From Dethiothermospora halolimnae (GTDB taxonomy: Bacteria > Bacillota > Clostridia > Tissierellales > VENL01): a stretch of DNA of 26,460 bases. This document shows, piece after piece, positions 6,121-13,288 of the stretch (positions within the stretch are counted from its first letter, which is position 1; each line of letters begins with the position of its first letter). Under the pieces are notes generated by a model that saw only the letters and a program-made list of their open reading frames with translations, was not told the origin of the DNA and searched no databases. The stretch lies in assembly GCF_037577855.1 (NCBI RefSeq), contig NZ_JBAKFX010000058.1, forward strand, positions 1-26,460. Reading direction: 5' to 3'. The translations under genes and the position numbers were made by a program.

Positions 6121-8241
6121 CTAATTTCTCCCAAAAGTAACCTTTCCATCTTTAACTACCAATTTAGCATTAAATGTTCCACCATTTTTATAGGAAAACC
6201 CCTCAATAACTGGAGTCTCTCCTTTTTCTACTAATTGTTTTGCTTGGCCCTCTGTTAGCTTCTTTCCAGCAATAAAGGCTCCAATAAAAAATTTACACCC
6301 ATTTAGATATTCACTGCATCCATATCCCTTTGAGTTTTTTGTTATATTACCCTTTTTACAAACTGGACAAATTCCAATGGTGACCTTATTTTTATTATAT
6401 TTACCTTTCCCCTTTTTCTTATTGTATTTATATGTTTTTTCAATTCCCTCTATAGGTTTACTTTTATTGGCTTCCTTTATAATAAAATCAGTAAAGTTTC
6501 CTATACTCTCCATAAATCTATGGGGAGAGAACTTCCCCTTGGCCATATTCTTAAGGGCTTTTTCCCACTTTCCTGTTAAACCAGGGGACCTAAGTTCTTT
6601 AGGAACTGTTTTTATAATGGCTATCCCCTTTTTTGTTGGTATTAAGGATTTCTTATTTCTTTCTATGTAGCCCACTTTTATAAGCCTTTCTATAATAGAA
6701 GCTCTAGTTGCCGGTGTTCCTAAACCATTTTCCTTAAGTTGTTCCTTTAACTCATCATTATCAATAAGCCTTCCTGCATTTTCCATAGCACTAAGCAATG
6801 TTCTTTCTGTATACTGCTTTGGAGGTTTAGTTTTCTTTTGTTTTATCTTTAAATCATTAAATAAAAGGGTGTCCCCTTTACTAATAGGAGGCAGCTGCTC
6901 CTCTTCCTTTTTTTCTTTTTTCTTATTATTTTTATATAATACTTTCCAACCTAAATCCGTTATAACATTTCCCTTGGATATAAAGTTTTCTTTTTTACTT
7001 TCTACCAATATGGTGGTAGTTTCATATCTATATCTTGGAAGAAATACAGCTATAAGTCTTTTTACTACTAGATCATATATGTTTTTTTCTTTGCCACTAA
7101 GTCTTTTTATGTTAGGCACTTTGGGTGTGGGAATACAGGCATGGTGATCCGTTATCTTTTTATTATTAATTATCCTAGATGTAAACTTAATATTATTTAT
7201 AATCTTAGGTATATACTTATCATATGGACTTATATTTAGATTTTTTAGAGTTTGTTTTACAACCCCTTTCATGTCATCGGATAGATATCTGCTATCGGTA
7301 CGGGGATAAGTTATTAGTTTGTGCTTTTCATAGAGATTTTGGGCAATACTTAATGTTTCCTTTGCAGTATAGCCAAAATATTTATTTCCATCTCTTTGTA
7401 ATTCGGTTAAATCATATAACAGGGGTGGTGGTACAGTTTTCTTTTCCTTTTTTACATCTACTACTTTTCCCTCGGTTCCTTTAACCTTTTTTTTAATCTC
7501 TTGAGCCCTTTCCTTTGTTGATATTTTACTGTTATTTTCTTTTGTATCTATCCAAGTCCCTGTAAAATCATCATATATACTATTTAACTCCCAGTATTTT
7601 TCCGAAGTAAAGTTATCTATTTCCATTTGTCTTTTTACCATTATGGCTAAAGTAGGAGTTTGTACCCTTCCTATACTAAAAATATTATTATTTCTTATGG
7701 TATAGGCCCTTGTGCCATTTATTCCTATTAGCCAGTCGGCTTCACTTCTACATTTTGCCGATTTATATAAATCGTCATATAAAGAACCCTCTTTTAATTC
7801 ACTAAAACCTTTCTTAATAGCTTCCTCTGTCATTGAACTAATCCAAAGCCTTTTAAAAGGTTTATTACAATTGGAAAGACTATAAATATACCTAAATATA
7901 AGTTCCCCTTCCCGTCCAGAGTCTGTGGCACATATTATATCCTCTATACCTTTACTATTCATAAGTCCTTTTACTATATTAAATTGTTTCTTTGTTTTAA
8001 CAGTTGGCTTTAACATAAATTTTTCTGGAATTATGGGTAAGTCCCCCATATGCCATTTTTTATATTTTTCATCATAATCCCCTGGCTCACAAAGAGTAAC
8101 CAAATGACCTATTGCCCAGGTAATGATATACTTTTCCCCTTCAATATATCCAGTTTTTGAAAGGCTTTTTCCCTTTATTATGACCTTTGCTATGTCCCTT
8201 GCCACACTGGGCTTTTCTGCTATCACTAGTGTTTTCATCAT
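6121..8241 (-). CDS. topB: DNA topoisomerase III
   Basis: Type IA topoisomerase that cuts and rejoins one DNA strand through a tyrosine, relaxing or decatenating DNA. The TOPRIM domain opens the protein (MKTLVIAEKPSVARDIAK) and carries ATDSGREGELIF. The active-site tyrosine is in LITYPRTDSRYLS. The C-terminus has a short zinc-ribbon-like segment (CPVCKKG ... GCSEYLNGCKFF). I start it at ATG 8241 (MMKTL), giving 706 aa, the usual length of Firmicute TopB. The frame extends 29 codons further, but that extension lies in the upstream terminator palindrome and is unlikely to be translated. AAAGGG precedes at slightly long spacing. The gene lies downstream of the acetyltransferase pair, separated by a terminator. 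Confidence 0.95.
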   Translation of the reverse strand: MMKTLVIAEKPSVARDIAKVIIKGKSLSKTGYIEGEKYIITWAIGHLVTLCEPGDYDEKYKKWHMGDLPIIPEKFMLKPTVKTKKQFNIVKGLMNSKGIEDIICATDSGREGELIFRYIYSLSNCNKPFKRLWISSMTEEAIKKGFSELKEGSLYDDLYKSAKCRSEADWLIGINGTRAYTIRNNNIFSIGRVQTPTLAIMVKRQMEIDNFTSEKYWELNSIYDDFTGTWIDTKENNSKISTKERAQEIKKKVKGTEGKVVDVKKEKKTVPPPLLYDLTELQRDGNKYFGYTAKETLSIAQNLYEKHKLITYPRTDSRYLSDDMKGVVKQTLKNLNISPYDKYIPKIINNIKFTSRIINNKKITDHHACIPTPKVPNIKRLSGKEKNIYDLVVKRLIAVFLPRYRYETTTILVESKKENFISKGNVITDLGWKVLYKNNKKKEKKEEEQLPPISKGDTLLFNDLKIKQKKTKPPKQYTERTLLSAMENAGRLIDNDELKEQLKENGLGTPATRASIIERLIKVGYIERNKKSLIPTKKGIAIIKTVPKELRSPGLTGKWEKALKNMAKGKFSPHRFMESIGNFTDFIIKEANKSKPIEGIEKTYKYNKKKGKGKYNKNKVTIGICPVCKKGNITKNSKGYGCSEYLNGCKFFIGAFIAGKKLTEGQAKQLVEKGETPVIEGFSYKNGGTFNAKLVVKDGKVTFGRN

Positions 8242-8298
8242 ATTATAAATAACCCTTTCATTTTTAATTATATTTCTTTTAGATAAGGTTATTATATC

Positions 8299-8344
8299 AT
8301 AGAAAAAATAGGACATGGATATATCCATGTCCTATTTTTTCTAT
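8299..8344 (-). terminator. Terminator after GNAT gene (46-bp palindrome)
   Basis: A perfect 46-bp palindrome containing AAAAAATAGGACATGGAT arms. It includes the stop codon of the acetyltransferase gene (8343-8341) and gives a run of six T's on the minus strand. It separates the acetyltransferase operon from topB. Confidence 0.8.
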
Positions 8345-9153
8345 AAACTGAATTTATAACATATATATTCTTCTTTTTTAATAAAACCTAGTTTTTCAGC
8401 TAAATTCTTTGATGGGACATTCTCATCCATGCAATCCCACCACGGTAGTTTTCCTTCACCTAACATCTCTTTAATACATTTCATAGCTAAGTTATACCCT
8501 ACACTCTGTTGCTGATATTTTCTATCGGTTTCTATTCCAATAGTATTGGTCTCTGATGTAGAAAATCCACTATAACATACTCCAATTATTTTATTATTAT
8601 CCGTTGCATAATAACAATTTCCCTTATCAATTAAATTATCTATACTACCCCAAAAGCTAGTTAATACAGTTTTGTAGTATCTCCAGTTTGAATAACCTTG
8701 ATGATTAGTGCTACTATCCTTTAATGAGTGTATATCATATCTAAATTTATTTATTGATTTTTTAATATCCTCCCCATTAAATATATAAATAAGCTGACCC
8801 CAACTCTTTAAATCTCTATTACTAAATATATCTTCTATAGTTTTTTCCCAATCCACTGTTGTGCCTGAAAATTCAAAGTAATCTATGTGTTTTTTCTTTA
8901 AAAATATCTTTATTTTATTATTAATAAAGCCATTAATTTTTTCTAAAAATTCTTTGTTTTTACTATCTCCTATAAAATAAAACCCCTCCATACCTTGATT
9001 CCACACTAGTCCCGTTGTCGGAGTATTAATATTATCTACAAAAATATCTCCTGGATTATTTCCTTCTATCACTGACATAACCTCTGGGTATTTAATTCCA
9101 TCCCTCAGTAACTTGATAACCTTATGATGATCCTCTCTTAGCATTCTATCCAT
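8341..9153 (-). CDS. GNAT-family N-acetyltransferase (GNAT_acetyltran type)
   Basis: 270 aa. The layout matches the two-part GNAT proteins of Firmicutes (Pfam GNAT_acetyltran): an N-terminal region with NPGDIFVDN and EGFYFIGDS, then a C-terminal acetyltransferase fold with the acetyl-CoA-binding stretch IETDRKYQQQSVGYNLAMKC and a closing segment WDCMDENVPSKNLAEKLGFI. The substrate is not predictable; small amines or antibiotics are common for the superfamily. ATG 9153 follows AAAGGGGTGTTATA. It lies 18 bases downstream of a paralog (9172-9993) and is presumably co-transcribed with it. The pair is the product of a tandem duplication that has diverged considerably. Confidence 0.85.
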   Translation of the reverse strand: MDRMLREDHHKVIKLLRDGIKYPEVMSVIEGNNPGDIFVDNINTPTTGLVWNQGMEGFYFIGDSKNKEFLEKINGFINNKIKIFLKKKHIDYFEFSGTTVDWEKTIEDIFSNRDLKSWGQLIYIFNGEDIKKSINKFRYDIHSLKDSSTNHQGYSNWRYYKTVLTSFWGSIDNLIDKGNCYYATDNNKIIGVCYSGFSTSETNTIGIETDRKYQQQSVGYNLAMKCIKEMLGEGKLPWWDCMDENVPSKNLAEKLGFIKKEEYICYKFSL

Positions 9154-9171
9154 TATAACACCCCTTTAATC

Positions 9172-9993
9172 TTATAATTTAAAGTCATATAGAAAATAAT
9201 CAAAGGCTTTTGTATATCCACAACTCTCTGCTAGAGCCCTTGAACCAGAATTTTTCTCCATACAATCCCAATTTGGTTCAAATCCATTGGCTTTACAATA
9301 TCTTAGAAATTCATTAATCACCCCTTTGGCAAGCCCCTTATTTCTATATTGTTTTAATGTTACTGTGTGGGATCCTATCTCATTTTTAGTAACGCAGCTA
9401 GATATACAACAAGAAACTATTCTTTTATTATGTAAAATACAAAATCCTACCCCCTCTTTTAGAAAATATTCTTCTGATACACACCAATCAAGTATCATGT
9501 TCTTTAAAAAGTTTAAATTGAATATATTACTTTTAAATAAGTTTTTATCGACTTTTACTAGTTTAAAGTCTTTTTCTAGCTTATTGTCCTTGATTAATGA
9601 ATTTTGAATATTTTCATTTTTGTAAGTTATCTGTTTTGATTTATTTAAGCTTCGGTGTTTAGATAATTCATTAATGGTAATATCCCACTCTTTACTGGTT
9701 CCACTGAATTCAAATAAATCTAATCCTAGACTCTTTGCTCTAGGAGTGATTTCTATATCAATATATTCGTTAATACTACTATTAAAACCGATATTATTTT
9801 CTTTCCCTATAAAGTAAAAGCCTTCTATTGCTTTAGACCAAATCAATGCAGTTTTTGGTTTTTCAATATTATCTACGAAAATCCACCCTGGATTGTATCC
9901 CTTTACAACCCCTTTTATTTCAATATTAATTAATTCTCACTTTAATAGATGGGATATTTTATAAAATTCATTTTTATCTAATTCATATATCAT
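9172..9993 (-). pseudogene. GNAT-family acetyltransferase paralog interrupted by in-frame TGA
   Basis: From ATG 9993, preceded by AGGGGGAGTAGAG, the frame reads MIYELDKNEFYKISHLLK, meets TGA at 9939-9937, then continues in the same frame as ELINIEIKGVVKGYNPGWIF. It ends at 9172 with the expected GNAT C-terminus (KQYRNKGLAKGVINEFLRYC ... WDCMEKNSGSRALAESCGY). Full length would be about 273 residues against 270 for the neighbour, and both share NPG-IFVDN and EGFYFIG. TGA is an ordinary stop elsewhere in the window, so a nonsense mutation is the simplest reading. A downstream TTG (9846) could in principle restart translation but has no good ribosome site and would lose about 50 residues. A -10 TATAAT lies at 10044-10039, with no convincing -35. 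Confidence 0.75.
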
Positions 9994-10100
9994 CTCTACT
10001 CCCCCTAATTTATTGACGATACAAACCTTTTAACTATAATTATATATTTTTTTAACTCTGAACAATATATATAAAATAATTTATAATAGTTTTTTATACA

Positions 10101-10134
10101 GAAATACTGGCTAGATTAATCTAGCCAGTATTTC
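10101..10134 (-). terminator. Terminator of CD3324-family gene (34-bp palindrome)
   Basis: A perfect palindrome with GAAATACTGGCTAGATT arms, beginning at the last base of the stop codon of the regulator gene. The U-tract is weak on the minus strand (TTTCTGTAT). Confidence 0.6.
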
Positions 10135-10406
10135 TATATACATCTATTTGAATATACAATTTTTTTGATACTATGGACAGAAAGATAAAACTCTTCTGCC
10201 AATTGATTTATAGTTGTTCCTTTATTAAACTTTTCTATAATCTTTTCATTTCTACAATCTAAATACTTCCTATTTCCTGAATTCTCTCCCCATTTTTTTC
10301 GAGATTCCTTAGGTTTTGGTATATAAACCAACTGCCCCTTTGCATATGCTTGAATCTCTTTTAATAATTCTTTTGGAAAGATATCATTGCCACTTATGTA
10401 TTTCAT
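10134..10406 (-). CDS. CD3324-family protein (Mor-like helix-turn-helix regulator)
   Basis: 90 aa. The sequence has the conserved layout of the CD3324 family: N-terminal MKYISGNDIFPKELLKEIQA, the block VYIPKP followed by RKKWGENSGNRKYLDCRN, and a C-terminal helix-turn-helix (TTINQLAEEFYLSVHSIKKI). The family resembles the DNA-binding half of the Mor transcription activator. It probably binds DNA, but its targets are unknown. ATG 10406 follows TAAGGAGTGGAGTTAAA. Just upstream, 10424-10446 forms an AT-rich inverted repeat (TTAAATAT ... ATATTTAA), a possible operator or leader hairpin. Length is normal for the family. Confidence 0.85.
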   Translation of the reverse strand: MKYISGNDIFPKELLKEIQAYAKGQLVYIPKPKESRKKWGENSGNRKYLDCRNEKIIEKFNKGTTINQLAEEFYLSVHSIKKIVYSNRCI

Positions 10407-10634
10407 TTTAACTCCACTCCTTAAATATAATTTTTTAATATTTAAGTGATGGAGCTTATAGACATTTATCTGATATACATAAGTTACAATGAAAATTAAA
10501 GTTTTTGAATCTATTATAATCTGTATTTCATATCATCAATAACTTAATCATTTTAAATCCCCCTTTATATTTATCAACCTTTATTTACATAATATCAAGT
10601 TTAATAATTTAACACAAGGATATAATAAGCCCTT

Positions 10635-10663
10635 ATAACACTTAAGATATGGTAAGTTATAAT
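10635..10663 (+). promoter_or_regulatory. Possible promoter of the response-regulator operon
   Basis: -35 ATAACA (10635-10640), 17-base spacer, -10 TATAAT (10658-10663). The spacer contains CTTAAG (10641-10646) followed ten bases on by GGTAAG, recalling the CTTAAG pair upstream of the ABC gene, so it may be an autoregulatory site. The rest of 10407-10804 has no gene; it is filled by this region, a 36-bp palindrome, a GC-rich hairpin, and a weak GCTAG ... CTAGC pair at about 10753-10779. Confidence 0.4.
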
Positions 10664-10680
10664 ATCTTATAGTATGATAA

Positions 10681-10716
10681 AATTAGTTTATATAAATATA
10701 TTTATATAAACTAATT
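10681..10716 (+). repeat. 36-bp perfect AT-rich palindrome in the response-regulator leader
   Basis: The arms AATTAGTTTATATAAATA are perfectly complementary with no spacer. The palindrome directly abuts the GC-rich hairpin at 10715-10737. It lies between the candidate promoter and the response-regulator start, so it would be transcribed in the 5' leader. It could be an attenuator, an RNA-stability element, or a DNA-level protein site. Confidence 0.6.
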
Positions 10717-10737
10717 GGGGGATTACGGATCCCCCAA
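10715..10737 (+). repeat. Dispersed GC-rich hairpin element, copy 1
   Basis: TTGGGGGAT and ATCCCCCAA form a 9-bp stem around TACGG. The same core recurs at 12812-12835, 13141-13165 and 20461-20483. It lies 68 bases upstream of the response-regulator start codon. No T-run follows, so it is not a standard terminator in this orientation. Confidence 0.7.
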
Positions 10738-10804
10738 CAACTAACATAAATAAGCTAGAAGAATACCACTCTCCTAGCAATTAATAAGATCAGGAGATGA
10801 TTAT

Positions 10805-11500
10805 ATGGAAAATATACTTCTTATTGAAGATGATACAACCCTTGCTATGGGTATAGAGTATTCCCTTGAAGATGAAGGACTAAATGTTGAGGTTAGACAT
10901 AATATAGAAGATGGTTATAATGCCTTTAAAAAAGGAGAATATGACTTAATACTCCTTGATGTTACTCTCCCCGATGGTACTGGCTATGACCTCTGTAAAA
11001 AAATAAGAAAGGAAGATTCTATCCCGATAATATTTTTAACCGCTTGTGATGATGAAGTCAATATAGTTATGGGCCTTGATATAGGTGGAGATGATTATAT
11101 TACAAAACCCTTTAGGGTAAAAGAGCTTATATCTAGAATAAGAGCCGCTATAAGAAGAAATAGTATGACTAGTAACAAAACTAAGACAAAGGATATTATA
11201 TCCTTTGGAAATATATTAATTAATCTAGAGGAAAATAAGGTCATAAAGGATGACCATGAGTTAATTATTACTCCCATAGAATACAAGCTTCTGGTAACAT
11301 TATCTAGAAACCCAAATCAAGTTCTAACTAGAAATCAAATATTAGAAAAAATATGGGATTCTTCTGGTGATTTTATAGATGATAATACATTATCAGTTCA
11401 TATAAGAAGGTTAAGGGAAAAGATAGAGGATAATCCCGCATCCCCTAAGCATATCAAAACAGTTCGAGGTGTGGGATATAAGTTATTATCTAAAGTATAA
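10805..11500 (+). CDS. OmpR/PhoB-family response regulator
   Basis: 231 aa. The receiver domain (about 1-120) has the acidic pocket EDD (residues 8-10), the phosphorylation site Asp52 in LILLDVTLPDG, and the conserved Thr and Lys in FLTACDD and DDYITKPF. The C-terminal winged helix (about 130-230) ends with DDNTLSVHIRRLREKIED and TVRGVGYKL, typical of OmpR/PhoB DNA-binding domains. It forms an operon with the histidine kinase 25 bases downstream and most likely controls the ABC transporter genes that follow. ATG 10805 is preceded by AGGAGATGATTAT. The long leader contains the palindrome and repeat hairpin described separately. Confidence 0.95.
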   Translation: MENILLIEDDTTLAMGIEYSLEDEGLNVEVRHNIEDGYNAFKKGEYDLILLDVTLPDGTGYDLCKKIRKEDSIPIIFLTACDDEVNIVMGLDIGGDDYITKPFRVKELISRIRAAIRRNSMTSNKTKTKDIISFGNILINLEENKVIKDDHELIITPIEYKLLVTLSRNPNQVLTRNQILEKIWDSSGDFIDDNTLSVHIRRLREKIEDNPASPKHIKTVRGVGYKLLSKV

Positions 11501-11525
11501 ACTTTAAAGAACCGAGGTGATTTTT

Positions 11526-12764
11526 ATGTATAGGTTTTTAAATAATCCCGAAGTAAAGAGTGTTGTTATGAAAGTTATAGTATTTCAATTTATATTAACA
11601 TTACTAATATTATTTATTCTTGGACTACAATTAGAGGATTTAAAAAATAATATAATTGGTAATAATAAAGCTTTAATAGGAAAACTACTATATTCAAATC
11701 CTAATTTAGAAGAAGATATAATAGGATTTTTTACTGAAAGTGCTTCAAAAGAAGAGATAGAAACGGGAATAACTATCGCTAATAAATATCATTTAACTAA
11801 AGATCTACCTATAGAGGTTTTTCCCTATTTATACGATTTTAAAAAAAGTTCTTATTTGAGTACAAGTCTTTTAACTTTTATAAGTCTAGTTATATTTATT
11901 TCTTTAATATTAATAGAATATAGAAAAATATTCAAAAAAATAAATACACTCTCTAATAGAGCGGAAAAAGCTATAGAAGGAAAGATAGAACCTCTATCTG
12001 AAGACGGTGAAGGAGATTTTTTTATACTGCACCATAAATTTAATAACATGATTAATAGATTAAAGCTTACCATAGAAGCTTTAGATAAAGAAAAATTATA
12101 TTTAAAAGATATAATATCTGATATATCCCACCAACTTAAAACCCCGCTATCGTCTCTTATGCTTTTAAATGATATCATGGGTAAAAAAGATATGACTAAA
12201 GAAAAAAGAAGTGATTTTCTATATAAGAGTAAAGAACAACTTGAGAGAATGGAATGGCTTATTATAAGTCTTCTTAAAATGGCAAAAATAGAAGTTGGAA
12301 AAGTTCAATTTACTTATAGTAATACAAAGGTTATAAATACTATAAAGGGGAGCTTGTCATTATTAAAACCAACTATAGATAGGAAAAATCAGGATGTAAT
12401 TATAACAGAAGAAAGTAAAGATATAAGACTATATCATGATAATGAATGGCTTAAAGAAGCCTTTATGAATATAATAAAAAATTCTTTGGAACATACTCCA
12501 GTCAATGGTGATATATTTGTTACAATAAAAGATACTCCTATTTTTACTAAAATTATAATAGAAGATACAGGGGAAGGTATAAAAAAAGAAGATTTACCAA
12601 ATATATTTAATCGATTTTATAAGGCAAGTAATTCTAAAAAAGATAGTATCGGTATAGGATTGTCCCTAGCCAAAGCTATAATAGAAAAACAAAATGGTGA
12701 AGTACGAGTAGAAAGTAAAGTTGGAGAGGGAACAAGGTTTATTATTACTTTTCTTAAGATATAA
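11526..12764 (+). CDS. Sensor histidine kinase
   Basis: 412 aa from ATG 11526, chosen because GAGGTGATTTTT lies just upstream; the in-frame GTG at 11517 falls inside that ribosome site. There are two membrane helices (about 17-36 and 112-130) with a short extracytoplasmic loop of about 75 residues between them. A linker and a HisKA domain follow, with the phospho-accepting His in SDISHQLKTPLSSL. The ATP-binding domain has the N box NIIKNSLEHTPVNG and G boxes EDTGEGIKKEDLP and SIGIGLSLAKAI. The kinase would phosphorylate the adjacent response regulator. The stimulus is unknown; the neighbouring ABC transporter suggests an antimicrobial or envelope signal. Confidence 0.95.
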   Translation: MYRFLNNPEVKSVVMKVIVFQFILTLLILFILGLQLEDLKNNIIGNNKALIGKLLYSNPNLEEDIIGFFTESASKEEIETGITIANKYHLTKDLPIEVFPYLYDFKKSSYLSTSLLTFISLVIFISLILIEYRKIFKKINTLSNRAEKAIEGKIEPLSEDGEGDFFILHHKFNNMINRLKLTIEALDKEKLYLKDIISDISHQLKTPLSSLMLLNDIMGKKDMTKEKRSDFLYKSKEQLERMEWLIISLLKMAKIEVGKVQFTYSNTKVINTIKGSLSLLKPTIDRKNQDVIITEESKDIRLYHDNEWLKEAFMNIIKNSLEHTPVNGDIFVTIKDTPIFTKIIIEDTGEGIKKEDLPNIFNRFYKASNSKKDSIGIGLSLAKAIIEKQNGEVRVESKVGEGTRFIITFLKI

Positions 12765-12795
12765 AAGATATTTGCTTTTGGCAAATGTCTTTTTT
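12763..12795 (+). terminator. Terminator of the two-component operon
   Basis: AAAAGATATTTGC and GCAAATGTCTTTT form a 13-bp stem with one wobble pair and a 5-base loop, followed by T's. It overlaps the kinase stop codon and separates the two-component genes from the repeat array and the ABC promoter. Confidence 0.75.
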
Positions 12796-12811
12796 AAATT
12801 AATCTAAAAAA

Positions 12812-12835
12812 CTGGGGGGATTACGAATCCCCCAG
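12812..12835 (+). repeat. Dispersed GC-rich hairpin element, copy 2
   Basis: CTGGGGGGATT, loop ACG, AATCCCCCAG: a 10-bp stem with one bulged G, followed by TAAC. It differs from the copy at 20461-20483 only by the extra G, and both are followed by TAAC. It opens the repeat array of 12812-13165. Confidence 0.8.
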
Positions 12836-12840
12836 TAACG

Positions 12841-13000
12841 AAATTGGGGTTATTGGGGGATTATCAATCTCTTAGTAACTAAATTGGAGTCATTGGGTGA
12901 TTGTCAATCTCTTAGTAACTAAATTGGAGTCATTGGGTGATTGTCAATCTCTTAGTAACTAAATTGGAGTCATTGGGGGATTATCAATCTCTTAGTAACT
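12841..13000 (+). repeat. Four tandem 40-bp repeats
   Basis: Units at 12841-12880, 12881-12920, 12921-12960 and 12961-13000 each begin AAATTGG and end CAATCTCTTAGTAACT. Units two and three are identical; the others differ at a few positions. Each unit contains a degenerate version of the dispersed hairpin (GGGGGATT or GGGTGATT facing AATCTCTT, held partly by G-U pairs). There are no unique spacers between units, so this is not a CRISPR array. Confidence 0.9.
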
Positions 13001-13009
13001 AAACTTAAA

Positions 13010-13138
13010 TTGTCGGAAGACTCTTTGTTAAGTTATTGGAGGACTCCTTGTTAGGTTGTTGGGATCCCTTATTGGGTTGAGGGAATCCCTTATTGGGTTG
13101 TTGGGAGCCCTTATTGGGTTGTTGGGGCCCTTATTGGG
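13010..13138 (+). repeat. Six tandem 20-23-bp mini-palindrome repeats
   Basis: Units start at 13010, 13033, 13056, 13077, 13098 and 13119. Four share TTGTTGGG-CCCTTATTGGG (one has TTGAGGG) around a small palindrome whose centre varies: GGGATCCC, GGGAATCCC, GGGAGCCC, GGGGCCC. The first two units are more diverged (GGAAGACTCT and GGAGGACTCC cores). Symmetry survives although the bases change, and the CCC-TTATT-GGG linker offers an alternative pairing. Confidence 0.85.
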
Positions 13139-13140
13139 TT

Positions 13141-13165
13141 GTTGGGGGATTCGTAATCCCCCAAC
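13141..13165 (+). repeat. Dispersed GC-rich hairpin element, copy 3
   Basis: GTTGGGGGATT and AATCCCCCAAC form a perfect 11-bp stem around the triplet CGT. It closes the repeat array, 12 bases upstream of the CTTAAG operator-like site. Confidence 0.8.
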
Positions 13166-13177
13166 TTGCATTAAACC

Positions 13178-13199
13178 AATCTTAAGAAACCTTAAGATT
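13178..13199 (+). promoter_or_regulatory. Candidate response-regulator operator (CTTAAG pair) for the ABC genes
   Basis: AATCTTAAG, AAAC, CTTAAGATT: perfect 9-base arms, readable also as a direct CTTAAG repeat with a 10-bp period, the spacing favoured by OmpR/PhoB-family dimers. It ends 13 bases upstream of the -35 box of the ABC promoter, a normal activator position. Binding by the neighbouring response regulator is my inference. Confidence 0.55.
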
Positions 13200-13212
13200 A
13201 AAATTCATCTAT

Positions 13213-13240
13213 TTGTAAGATACACAGTCTAAAATATAAA
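13213..13240 (+). promoter_or_regulatory. Promoter of the ABC transporter operon
   Basis: -35 TTGTAA (13213-13218), 16-base spacer, -10 TATAAA (13235-13240), 48 bases before the ABC start codon. The imperfect -35 fits an activator-dependent promoter. Confidence 0.5.
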
Positions 13241-13288
13241 ATAAGAAAAAGCCCTAACCTCAAAACTTATTTTGAAAGGATGATAACA

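Noticed and set aside
6377..7484. Plus-strand open frames of 86-97 codons inside topB (6377-6670, 6869-7147, 7224-7484)
   Set aside because: They are antisense shadows of topB with low-complexity hydrophobic translations and no ribosome sites.
8242..8328. Longer topB start at 8328
   Set aside because: The extra 29 codons overlap the upstream terminator palindrome, and TopB proteins begin at the MKTLVIAEKPS motif.
9937..9939. Selenocysteine codon in the GNAT gene
   Set aside because: TGA falls in a non-catalytic N-terminal segment, the neighbouring paralog has no Cys at the aligned region, and I see no convincing SECIS-like hairpin just after it.
12841..13000. CRISPR array
   Set aside because: The 40-bp units are contiguous and complete, with no unique spacers between them, and no cas genes are in the window.
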